Part shown: positions 38,501-50,100 of the stretch, piece by piece | Layout: each line of letters begins with the position of its first letter | Position numbering within the stretch: position 1 is the stretch's first letter | Origin: Dipetalonema caudispina | Lineage: Eukaryota; Nematoda; Chromadorea; Rhabditida; Onchocercidae | Assembly: GCA_013365325.1 (NCBI GenBank) | Contig: JABVXV010000207.1 | Span: forward strand, 1-64,000 | DNA length: 64,000 nt | Direction: 5' to 3' | Made by a program: the position numbers and the translations under genes | The notes under the pieces: model-generated | The model's input: the letters and a program-made list of their open reading frames with translations, nothing else | Database searches by the model: none | Told to the model about the DNA's origin: nothing

Positions 38501-40672
38501 TGATTTGAAAAATTGAAATTTATTCTTTTTTCTTTTTCAAATAAAGTTAAAATAATATCTAAATTTGATTCTCACATCTACGAGAAATGATCACATATTT
38601 TGATAATGGAATGTTTCAAATAGTTAATAAGTGAACCGATAAGAGTATAAATGCTTATAAAATTTAGATCAACAAAGCTACTCGCGCAGACAACATTAAG
38701 GAATATTCTTGGAACAAAAACATTAACTGAAATGCTTTCTGATCGAGAAGCTATTTCTTTGCAAATGCAAGTAAGTTTATTTTTAATTTTTTAGAACTTT
38801 TATAAATAAAAACAATTAAATAAACATATTGAGATGAACAAAACAAATGAATGGCAATGGTGTAATAAAGTAATAAACATGATAATTATAAAATTTTATT
38901 TTGATTAATCCCCTAAAGTAAAATCAAATTTAGTTTCCTTTTAACTAATCTTTATCGTGTTTATTTGTTATAATTCAAATGATGCACAATGATTATAAGT
39001 AAATCATAATAATTAAAGTTTAATTATCTGAAAATAAATTTTCAGATAATTGAAGTGTGAAAGTAAATTTTCAGATAACGCTTGATGAAGCTACAGAACC
39101 TTGGGGGGTTAAAGTGGAGAGAGTGGAAGTAAAGGATGTTCGACTTCCAATTCAACTTCAACGTGCTATGGCTGCTGAAGCTGAAGCTGCACGTGAAGCT
39201 CGAGCTAAGGTTATTTTTCTTTTTTAAATCATTTTTCGAACTTATAATTATTCCTAAAAAATTGCTTAATAATAATCAGCTTAATTGTAGTTAGATCAAA
39301 ATGAATAACTTCAATCGACCAATACGTTGCATGACTGAATTTGTCGTAGTAACGTGGCGCATTTATCTCGAAGGCTAAACAAGTAGCACGATCTAGCTTA
39401 ATTGTGAAACACATTAGCAAAATCTACGTCTTCAATGAATCGAAATTACTTTTTCTTTCTCTTTTCCATAGAGGATTCTGATGGAAATATCAATTCATTC
39501 CTTTTCTTCATTTTAGGTGATCGTTGCGGAAGGTGAACAGAAAGCATCACGAGCTCTTAAAGAAGCTGCTGAAGTAATCGCCGAATCACCATCTGCTCTG
39601 CAACTAAGATATTTGCAAACTTTGAATTCTATAAGGTTAACTTCAACTTCAACATTGGTTCAAAGTATAAGTAAATACAAAAAACTTCAACTTTAATTTC
39701 AAGAAAAAAATTTTTCAAAACTATATTAATAAAAAACTATGTTAGTGAGCTGATCCAAAATAGAAATACATACAAATATCACTCACTATAAATAATATAT
39801 ATCGATGGATTGATACTATAAAATGTAATAATATAAAATAAATAAATAAGCAAAAATATACGCTCATTTGCCTCCTATCTCATTAATTTGCAATTTTGAA
39901 AGATGAAACATTATTGATATTCATTCAACAAATATTGTAAAAATTGGAATGAATAAGATTTTGTTAGTTCAAATAACTATAATACCAACAACAACAAAGT
40001 GACAGCTGTAAGGATGATGATGATGACAGTGTAGAAAATTGAGCATTTGAAAGAAGAAGACAAATTTATAAAGCTTAAGTAAATTCTATTTGATAGAATT
40101 TTATATAATTTTTTTTTTTTTTTAGTTTTTACATGACATATTTCTCATTCTATCACCAATTCATTAAAATTTATTTTAGCGCGGAAAAAAATTCGACAAT
40201 AATCTTTCCGTTTCCCATCGATTTGTTATCATCATTTTTTCACCGTGCCGCTCCTAAGGTGTAAGCTATGCTTTAGTCAAATTTACTTTTGCATTTTCGA
40301 AAAAAAAATGATGCGTTGAATTTTTGATTTACTAATTTCAGTCTGAAAAAGGTATGGACGAAATAATTTGTAGAAGAATTAAAAAATGATATGCTTTCCA
40401 GCATATATTCGACTTATTTAGCAGATGATCATAGAAACTTTTTTTGAAGGATAATATTTTACAAAATGATACCATTGTTTCATTACTATCAAATGATATA
40501 TAACAATATCAAATGATCGAAGTAATTCGATATACATTAAAAGTTGAAAAATCAATAATCCTTATGATTGATTTAATATTATCATTGATACATCTATATT
40601 GCAGCAGAAAATTTGAATTTTGATTAAAATTTTATTTCAGAATGACTAAAACGCACTCCAGTTGACACTGTC

Positions 40673-40707
<35 letters not shown>

Positions 40708-42333
40708 GAACAATTTCCTTGTATCAGCACCACTTTATTGTGTTCCGAATGTTGTCATTTATAGCAGCAATGGCAAAATAAACATTTCCTTCCTTTTCTT
40801 TTCTTCATTTTTCCTTTTTTTCTTTGTTTATTTTCTCTTTCTTTTTTTTTGCATAAATATTCTTTATTGCTAGAAAAGCTTTTATGAAAATATGAATAAT
40901 TGTATTTAATTATTTGGGTTTATGGTTGATTTTGCATGTGCACTAAAAGTAAGTTAGGGAATAAATTTTGTCATTTTTGAATTTATCGTCACGCATTCTC
41001 ATCCTTTGCAGAACTAAGTTTGCCAATTATTATTGTAGGAAAATGTTTGAAAGATACTGAACGAAAATGGATTGATAATATTGTTCGTTAAATTGGTATT
41101 TTGGAACTTTTTTTTTTTGACTCTCTCTCCCTCCCTCTCTCTCTCTCCATCTCTCTCTCTATCTCTAAAAAGGAACTTATTTAATTTTTTGATCAAATGA
41201 AATTGTATAACATAGAAAAGGCTTGCAAATGGCAATTTTCCCTTTTTGCTTATAAAACACAATTCAAACTTTAAATGTTCATTGTTGCTTTATGCGAAAA
41301 AGAAATGCTTTTATAAATGCAAATTCCGTATCTTACTGATAATAATGATGATGATAGTTTTAATTTATGAATTATTTTAGAAGAAGTTGAAGAAAATATC
41401 CTTTTCATTTGGATATTTCACTCATCGCCTCTTAATTAACATTTAACATTTGTTGATGAAAAAACTTTCGATTTTGGAATCGTTTCTTTCTTTTTTTTAA
41501 AAAAAAAAAATTATTCCTAGCAGAAGCTTATTATAAGGTTGTTAGCAGGTTTGAGAAAAAATTTCCTCTCCTACGGTTCCTTTATTCCTTATTTACAACC
41601 TATCGATTTCCAAAGATCCCGGAAGATTAATCTAAATCTCATAGTACAAATTAGGATTTAGAGCGGAAGCTCCAATACTACCGCGTCGTATTCGCCCATG
41701 TTGCATAAACAAGTATCCGGAATGGGTACAGAGAAGAATGTTTCGCGATTCAGACAATCACAGTATCAAAACCAATCATTTAAACAATACTCCACGACAA
41801 AGCAACAGTTCCAGCAGTGGCTTACCACATTACCATCGCCAAAGGTATGTATTTAGATGCTGTGGTAAAATTTCTTTTACATTAATTTGTTTCATTTTCA
41901 ACTTTTTAATTTGAATACTGAGAGAGCTACAAATGAGTGTACACTTTTTTTTGAGAGTAAGTTTCGAGATATTTTCACTGAAAGGAAGTTAAGACATCAT
42001 CCGGAACTGATTCAGATTCCTTAGTTTAGTGAAAGGTGTAAAAATTAAGCTTAGTCTTATAGCTGAAATATGATGAAAGAGATACATAATTATTTCCACT
42101 CTTTCATCCTCATTAGACAAATAATTTTTGATGTCAATCTCAGCTTTGATTTCAATTATATCATCCTCTTTTATGTTTATTGGATTAATTTGAATTCAAA
42201 TTTACATTTTAGAACTCGCGAAGCATCATTCGGGCAAATAGCAGCAGCAGAAATTGGAGTGAATTTGAGCCAATTAAAACAGGGTAAATTTGCAAGTTTA
42301 ATTCGGCATATGATAAATAAAGATGACAGTTAA
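35567..42333 (+). CDS. mec-2: MEC-2, stomatin-family mechanosensory channel partner
   Basis: MEC-2 is an inner-leaflet membrane protein that binds cholesterol and regulates DEG/ENaC touch channels in C. elegans touch neurons. Twelve exons join in phase: 35567-35767, 35936-36077, 37020-37123, 37559-37631, 37744-37826, 38223-38323, 38668-38770, 39075-39209, 39517-39635, 40180-40260, 41662-41844, 42213-42333. The total is 481 codons plus stop, the length I recall for C. elegans MEC-2. The N-terminal part resembles worm MEC-2 (an LSxSSDE motif near residue 50). The hydrophobic hairpin is about residues 126-147 and keeps the conserved proline (P141 in FFTLPIS) with nearby cysteines (C145, C147). 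The PHB/stomatin domain follows ([32 protein letters not shown]), then the stomatin oligomerisation region ending FPFPIDLL. After it comes a MEC-2-specific segment, [18 protein letters not shown]. That segment separates it from UNC-1 and other STO proteins. The extreme C-terminus is variable, with alternative last exons. Confidence 0.92.
36874..36904 (+). CDS. mec-2: Candidate short alternative first exon of mec-2
   Basis: An ATG at 36874, directly preceded by an in-frame TAA, starts a 10-codon frame ([10 protein letters not shown]) that ends AAAG before a good GTGAGT donor in phase 1. Joined to 37020 it restores KANIQ, the residues I recall at this junction in C. elegans MEC-2, where the upstream exon 36077 gives PNIQ. 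It would produce a 377-residue form with almost no N-terminal domain. It is short, so chance is possible. Confidence 0.4.
39022..39078. repeat. Perfect inverted repeat plus duplicated splice acceptor in mec-2
   Basis: Bases 39022-39051 form a perfect palindrome with 14-base arms and a 2-base centre, containing ATTTTCAGATAA. The real acceptor at 39062-39078 repeats TAAATTTTCAGATAA. The first copy is therefore a decoy acceptor 30 bases upstream; using it would add codons ending in TGA. Confidence 0.85.
40675..40706. repeat. Poly-A run of 32
   Basis: An uninterrupted A run in the mec-2 intron between exons 40180-40260 and 41662-41844. Confidence 0.9.
41121..41166. repeat. CT-rich microsatellite
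   Basis: About 46 bases of CT repeats with CCCT and CAT interruptions, in the same mec-2 intron. Confidence 0.9.
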
Positions 42334-42349
42334 TTGAATTGTCTGCAAG

Positions 42350-43856
42350 CTTTCGAAACTATTGCAATTTAGCCAGCCAGAAGTTCATTTTACAAATTCC
42401 CATAAAGCATCTTTTAGATGATGCATCCATCAGCACTATTCCTACTACTGCTATTACTTCCCTTACTAATTGCACCAAATATTTTGAAGCAGAAATACGA
42501 AACCAACAAATCAATGAATCAATGCAGACTAAACGTCAAAACATTCTGCCATCTTCGCTTCTTAAACAAGCAATCATTAATCGGATGCACATTGATACTG
42601 CACAAAAACAATGTAACATAACATCTTTGTATCGTAATACAACGCCGCAATGTGCTACTGCTAGATGGAATGCGAAAACCACAGATAAAAATGGTCGAAA
42701 TAATAGAATTGCAAGCAGAATCGCTAATCAAAGAGACAATTTGGCAGAATATATGACAAAAAGTACAAAAGGTGGTAAAAGTAAAACGATGAAAAAATTT
42801 GCTGGAATCTCCATAGGAAACAACGTTGAAAACAGTGAGATTCGAAAAGGCAATGATGTGATATTAAGTAATGCACGAAGTTTAGGTATAACTGTAACAA
42901 CACGTTGGATTCCCACTTTTTTATCTAAGAAACCATTGATCGAGTCTACATTGGTACATGAGGACGATATTATGGACAATAAAGCAGCCAATCATATTTT
43001 CGAATCTGTAGTTCATCACGGAAAAAGCGATTCTACATTAAGTGAATCCAACAGTAGAAATTCTAATAAAAGTGTCACATTTGCCAATCATGTCACAGTA
43101 ATTGAAATTGAAGGGCGAACAAACTGTACTGACTTCCGTAGGTTGGCAAATAGTAAAGACGATGATAAACATGAAGAATGGAATGATGAAGAGGGCAAAA
43201 GTGTGGTTTCCAATAATCAAAATGTCTGTAACATGGATAGTAAATATTTTGAAGCGCAAGAATCGGAAATGTATAAAACTGAAGGTAAAGATAGATGCTA
43301 CAAGGAAACATACGAAATCAATCAGCCATTAGTTATTTCATCTTCAGAAGACGATCAAGTAGTGAATTCAATATCATTTTTGGAAAACCTTGGATATTAT
43401 ATATTGGACGATATAGTAAAAGATTCTGATGAATCATTTGTCAAAGATTTTGGTAACCATTCAGATGATAATTATGTTGACTTCATCCGTGAAGACTTAA
43501 ATGAATCTGGAACTAATTTAGATAAACATGAAGTTACATTTTATTATAATGATGTAAATTTTACATCAGACAGCAAAGAGAAAAATGTTGAACATCAATT
43601 AGAAGAGAACAATTATGAATCGCTTGCTAATGATGCTGAAAATTTCCAACATTCTTTAACTCCGAATAATTGTCTTCCAAATTCTAATCCACTAATCATT
43701 TTAAACAGTGCTGAAGAACTAAAACATCGTTTACTCGAAATACCTTTTGAAACATCGAATTTAGATGTTGAACAGCATCCCACCGATTCTGCTCCATCAG
43801 TCAGTTTGCAAAATTTGGAGTCAATCGTTTCTCAAGGAATTTGCCATTCAGAATGA
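42350..43856 (+). CDS. mec-2: Candidate long alternative C-terminal exon of mec-2
   Basis: A 1.5-kb open frame begins right after the conserved mec-2 stop, in a different frame. If the donor at 41844 is spliced to the AG at 42348-42349 (TCTGCAAG), the phase is correct. MEC-2 would then continue for 501 residues to the stop at 43854, giving a 943-residue form. The tail is hydrophilic, with Ser, Asn, Asp and Glu dominant, and has no hydrophobic segment or domain I know. It contains KSVTF (about 43066), which fits the RVxF motif used to dock protein phosphatase 1. In this AT-rich genome an open frame this long is almost certainly coding. It could be a separate gene, but there is no obvious upstream promoter space and no ATG near its start. 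I recall that C. elegans mec-2 also has splice variants with different C-termini. Confidence 0.7.
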
Positions 43857-44053
43857 TTTCAATTGATTCTAACCATCTCGTTCAACAAAATTTTTATTTC
43901 TAATTTGATTGTTTATGGTAATTTTCTTGTCAATTTTTCAGAAAATCAAAAAGGAAAAAAAATATATTCGAACTTTTTAAGATTTTTATTTTACCAAAAA
44001 TGTTAAATTTTAAAACTTTATTATTTTTTATAGGTTCCAATAATTAATTTCAG

Positions 44054-44186
44054 CTTAGAACGTTTCCTTCTGGAACGAAAACATTCAGAAAGCAGTGTAA
44101 CACGGGCATTATATGGATCATCTTGGGCTAGTTCCGAATCTTATGATAATTCCACAAATACTCATTTGATCAATGATTACAAATAA
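44054..44186 (+). CDS. mec-2: Candidate second alternative last exon of mec-2
   Basis: A good acceptor (TTAATTTCAG) precedes a 43-codon frame, LERFLLERKHSESSVTRALY and onward, ending in TAA at 44186. It takes phase 2, exactly what the mec-2 donor at 41844 supplies, and would give a 485-residue protein. The residues are protein-like and Ser-rich. It could instead be a downstream exon of the long tail through an internal donor that I could not identify with confidence. Confidence 0.55.
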
Positions 44187-47100
44187 CGATAGATTTATCT
44201 GTACTTTTCTTATTTACTAATGCAAGGAAATTTTGCTGCTAGAAATGATTAATTATAGCATTTTTTTAATTACTTGAAAAATCGATAATGTTCATCTATC
44301 GTTATATCTCAAATTTATTATTTGCATTGCATTATTTGTGCAAATGCAAAGTAAGAAAAAAAGGAATAAACGATTTATGTGGAATAATTTTTTTTTTCTG
44401 ATTTAAAAATTGATAAAATATTTAATTGTGAGTTATATGTATGCATTGTATAAATTAATGTGAAATAAATTATTGATTTAACCTTATCAAATGCAAATTG
44501 GACGAGTACAATTAGAACAAATAATAAAACATTAATAATAGGTTGAATCGTTTCAAAAAAAAATTCAATTAGTGATTCCATTCTATGTTATTGTTATATA
44601 ATTTTTATGTTCCATAAATTCATATTTGTTCTCATTTTATATTTCATTTCCATTTCTTCCTTTTTTTTTTTTTTTTAAATCCTTCTTTCTTTTTATTTCT
44701 TCAAAGAATTTCCATTCTTTCCTAACTTTTCAACGAAAAAATACAACAAATAAGGCAGCAATTGTTTAAATGATGAATCATAGTTCATTTGTTTCATTTC
44801 TACATCGATAGAATGTACACTTTTTAATCAATTCCTGAAATATTACTTTTTTTTTTTTAAATTAAAAAAAAACAAGCTTTTTTTTTTTACTGGAAAGAAA
44901 TTAGAAAGAGTTTAGAATTGGAAGAATACATCATAATTTACATATTACAAATCGATTGCATTAAATTAATGTTATTTACTGGAATCACTTCTGATTCATT
45001 TTTATGCCATTTTATTGATTTGAAATTAAATCAATTTATAATACGAAAGCATCAGTAAACATTTGAATTTTTCGAAATCAACATTTTCATGCAATCGCAT
45101 ATGTTAAATATATTTCTAAAAATTTATTCAACAAATAAAACTGGTTGGATTTAATTTGTTCAATGTTCTCTTCATTCAACAATCAATCAATCATTTATGT
45201 TTTCATTTCTTATCCCAATTAATTTATATATGTGCATAATCAATTTCCCATGAATTTAATCAATTTTTCAGTAATTTTTCTTATTCTAACAAATATATAT
45301 AAAAATATGTATATCTTCTGTTCAATGAAGATTTTGGCATATTAAAATTTTGAACTAACTAGCTTAACAAAAATTAGTTTGATATGATTTGTGAGTAGAA
45401 ATCTACCACAACCGGATTTGTCTCATATATTCTTCTGAATTATGCAAATTCGATTTTATCAAGAAATACAGACAAATATATTTACGGTTGTGGATCATTG
45501 ACATCAAAATTTGAAATTACTTTCCATCAATGAAACAAAATTTCTTCCAACTAAAATTTCATATTATCCGATAGGAAACTTTCTAATTAATAATAAAAAA
45601 TGAAAAATATCATGAATTGTTAAATATCAACATACTTTTATCAACAAAAACATTCCCTTACTCAAAAAAAAAAAAAAAAGGAAATGTTATGGAAGAAAAT
45701 TTATTAGCCAAATTTGTTGCCCACTTCCCTTTTTTTCATTTTCCTCGCATTATTATCTTGAAAAAAAAAAATGAATTTTCCACTTTATTTGATAAGAAAT
45801 TCACTTTTTCATTGGCCAATATACAACAAAATCGCTTTGGATGGGTTAGTAAAAGTAGATGAAATTAGAAAAGTTAGTGTTGTTTGACCTTGTCTCATCC
45901 GTTTTAGTTATAATTTCTTACCTTTCCGCTTCTAACATCATCTATAAAATATTTCTCTTCAATTCCACTCTTTTTTTTTTTTTTTTTTGTTTTATAAAAT
46001 ACATACGAAGATTTGTATATGTATACATATTGGATTTTAAATTAGTTATACATTAAAAGTTGCTAAATCAAATTTTACAAATTCTTTTTTGGTTATCAAA
46101 AAAGTATTTTATTGTTTAAATTAACGACGAAATTAAAATTTATTAAAGATTTTATCAATTTTTCCTTTTTTTTTTTTTGGCCAACAAGAAATATTTTCTT
46201 ATTAGTGATTAAAACTTAAGATGTGTGTCCGTATTAGTTTGAAATTAGGTCAACTATATCGATAGAGATCTATTATATCTTCCATCTTTTCATCTTGTGC
46301 AATTCTGATAATTCATTAATTTTTGTAACAAATATAATCAAATCTGAATAATATAACTGTCAGATTCTTTAATAAGTTATTAATTTTTAAATAAATATGC
46401 TATGATCATTGAATTTTTTAATAATTTATCAATTTTTAGATAAATAAAACCAAAACTAAATCATGTAACTATTAGATTTAATAATACATTTTCATTGTTA
46501 ATATATACAACATATCTTTTGCTGATAACATAATTTAAGGATAATTATGCATTTATTGTTAGCCTTTAATCGAAATATGCACATATAAAACGGGTTTGTA
46601 AAATTGACCAATTGTTGTATTAACTATTTTCGAAGGTCATTCATTATACATACATATAGACCAGAAATGATCTTTCTTTACATTTATCGATCAATAAATT
46701 GTTTCAGTATGAATTTTTCGAATGAATTTTTTTATTACACTCAATTAATAAATATTTGAGATATTCACAATAATATTTTCACCTATTATAAACAAATGAA
46801 TTTTGTAAATAAAAAAAAATCTATTGATTCAAAACTTATATTTTATTTAAATTCAAATCAAATGTGAAACTATTTTTATCTGTAATTATTAAGAAAAAAA
46901 TAGACGGATATTTTGTGTTCACCATTTTTCATTTCCTTTTTTCCACACATTTAAATGATATATGTGTAAATCTATAGCATTTAAGAAATAATCTTTTTAA
47001 TGATATTTGAAAAATAAGAATGAAATAATATCGCTTCGTCAATTTGCATTTAAAAAAAAAAAAAAAAAAAAAAGAATTTGAAACAAGGAACCATCAACTA

Positions 47101-50100
47101 TAACGGTTTCAGATTCCACCAACATTTATAGCTATCGATTTCACGATCTTTTATTGCTATGCAATGGCTATTATCAATATATAGAAAGTAACCACAGGAA
47201 ATATGAAATAAATTAATTTATCATTAAAAAATCCCAAAAAATTTTAACGATTCAAGTTCAACTTTTACAGTCATATATAATAATTTTGTTATTATATGCA
47301 ACTTCTAAAATTAAATTTAAATTTTGTGTGATTCATTGAAGTTCTAATGCGAGTTGATTCATAACAATGACAAATGATTCAAACTTTAAAAATTGTCGTT
47401 TCTTTTTTCTAACCCAACTGACAACCTTATTATTTGAAGAAGTAACTGTTTAACAAAATTCGAAAAAAGAAAGGAAGTGGCTTTTGCTTGCAGTGCGTAC
47501 ATAAAATATTACCTAACAGAGAGAAGAAATTTTTTTTTTTTAGTTTTCAAAATTTTCACTAATACGGGCAAAAAAATTTTTGCTTTTTCTGTAATTTGAG
47601 CAGATGGTAATTCTACAAATTACAATTTTTTAACTTACGCCAATATTTGCAATGCTTTTTTCCCTTTGTTAAAATAAAGTGTAAAAGAAAAAAGAATTTT
47701 TTTTCTTCAATACTTTTATAATAAATTATTTGAATGGGAAGATGCGTAATTATTAATAAGTGGTTTTAATAAAATATCTCTAATTTAACTTTTGGTACAA
47801 ATTTTCGTTTAAGCAATTTCTTCAACTAAATATGATATTTATTCATAATATTCGAAATATATAAAATATAATACCTATAATATTTACATAAAGCACTATC
47901 ACACATAATATTTGAAAATGTTAATTATCAATTAAGTGTTATTTTAAAGTTTATATAATTTTAAAATATATTGAACTGAGCTTTCATTTTTACTACATTT
48001 AATGATATTGACCTTTTTATATCTTACAGTGCCATCCATTTATTGTGTAACCTTTCCAATATATTCTCATTTTTCTTTTTTATTACACTGCTTTAGATTA
48101 AAAAAATGAATTGATTGAATAGAATTAATACCAATTGGAAATGCTAATAATTGCGGTTATTATGCCTATTCAGTAAAAATATCCTTCATTTTTTTTTTTT
48201 TTTTTTTCGACTCATTTCTGTGTTACAAATCAATGGATGATATCGCAATTACAGTCAATTTCAAAGGACCGGTTCTTTTCTAATTCTGGCGATGAAATTT
48301 TTATTGCAAGAAAGGAAAACATTAGTTGATTACTTGTCAAATAACTTTTCCATACTTTTTCCCTTGTTACTCACTCATTTTCTTCAGTTTTTCTCTTTTC
48401 TTTTTCTTTTTCTGTTAGCTTTCTATGTTATACTTGAAAATAGTTTGCTAATTTAAAAAGAAGAAGGATGAAACTATGAATTATTATTTTGTTCAAAATT
48501 TTAATTCAAACATCTTTGCTTCATACATTTTCATTAATTATTTTCAAGTAGAATAATGATCAATTAATTCTGTGAATTATTCAAAATGGTATATTTGCTA
48601 GTTATCATTTTAACATTAAAAATTTAAAATGATGAAAAATTACAAAAGTTTTTATCAAAAAAAAGAAAAATTTCCATTTTAACTTTTCGAAACAAATCGG
48701 AATTCGATAAATGCAAACTTTTGAAATAATAAATGCTGGAAACATTGCTATTTGCATAAGCAAAATTTTTTTTTAAAGATAATATTAAGTTAGCTCAAAT
48801 TATTCCCTACAACACTTTCCATCTTTATTTGCTCAATAACGACATTTATGCTATTATCTAAATAATAATTTGGAATGAATATTGAAATAATTTTTGGATA
48901 TAAAACAATACTTGTTGATACATGGAATGATTAGTTAATTGAATTGAATGCATTAAAATATTTGATTAATCATAAATTTTTGTAAAAACTACAAAATTGA
49001 GCTTTATTCATTTTCCTTTACACAATATATACTAAAGTTATTTGGGAATTTCTTAGTTATATAATTTAATTGATGTAATTTATTATTACTTCTCTTATTT
49101 TTGTGGGAAAAGAATGATTAAAAATTACGAATGCTTCATTAAATTTTTCTATGAGCAAAAATGTTCAAAGTAATAATTCTTAAATGTTTTGTTCATCAAA
49201 CATTTGTACATCATTTCATGATAATATTCCAATGTTCTGTACTATTTTTAATAGAACATTAATGTAAATCATCCATCCATTCACAATCTTTAAAAACTTC
49301 TAAAACTTATATACCAGCAGTTCCGGTACAAATAAATTTATAATTAAGATAGGATTAATTGAAATTAAGTTTTCACTATCGAAGTAGATTGTAACACTGG
49401 TCATTATGATTCATCTTATTTTTTTTTACCTTATTTCCTACCAATGGTCAGTCTTTCTCTTTCTTCCTTCGATCTCTCGCTAATTTTTACTACTCAAAAG
49501 AAATCGATAACAGATTTTATCGAATAATTTATAAAGGAAAAAAAAAAAATGAAGGAAGATTTTTGAAATGATATATTAAATGATAATCAATGCGTATTAT
49601 CGCGAAAAGAATGTGCCTTCTAAATTTTTTCAATTTTTTTTCCTTAATTAAAATGGAAATTTGCATATTTTCTTTCGATACAAAAATAATATTTTAGAAA
49701 TAAAGTAAATCATCAATAATTTTGTTCTAAGCTTATTTTCGAAAAGTAGAAAAGCAACATTTTCCGTCAGATGATATTACATACATTTTAATTAAAATTG
49801 ACAACAATTTATCCTATGGCAATAACAATATCTAACTTCATGTTTCAAGTATATATAAATTTTTTTGTGTTCAAATTTTTACTTTTTTCGTTTCAATTTT
49901 GAAAGAAATTTGAATACAAAAAGAAAAAAGAAAAAAAAAAACATTTTTCTTTGAATGACATAACAACTACTGTCATAATACAATACTTTAGAATTTGATA
50001 AAATTGATTTCAAGTCCATTTTCACAATAAGAGTTAAACTTCAATGAATTTCAAATGCATATTAAGACACTTTTTACACTATACTTCGGGTGATTTTTTT

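Noticed and set aside
40252..40266. In-frame TAA right after the stomatin domain (AAG GTG TAA)
   Set aside because: The GTAAGC here is a donor, and the next exon continues with the MEC-2-specific block ending KYPEWVQ.
40675..40706. Poly-A run as the tail of a retroposed copy
   Set aside because: No target-site duplication or upstream element body is visible, and homopolymer runs are common throughout these introns.
42339..43856. The 1.5-kb open frame as an independent gene
   Set aside because: It lacks a nearby ATG, starts within 20 bases of the mec-2 stop and is phase-compatible with the mec-2 donor. A mec-2 tail is simpler, though not proven.
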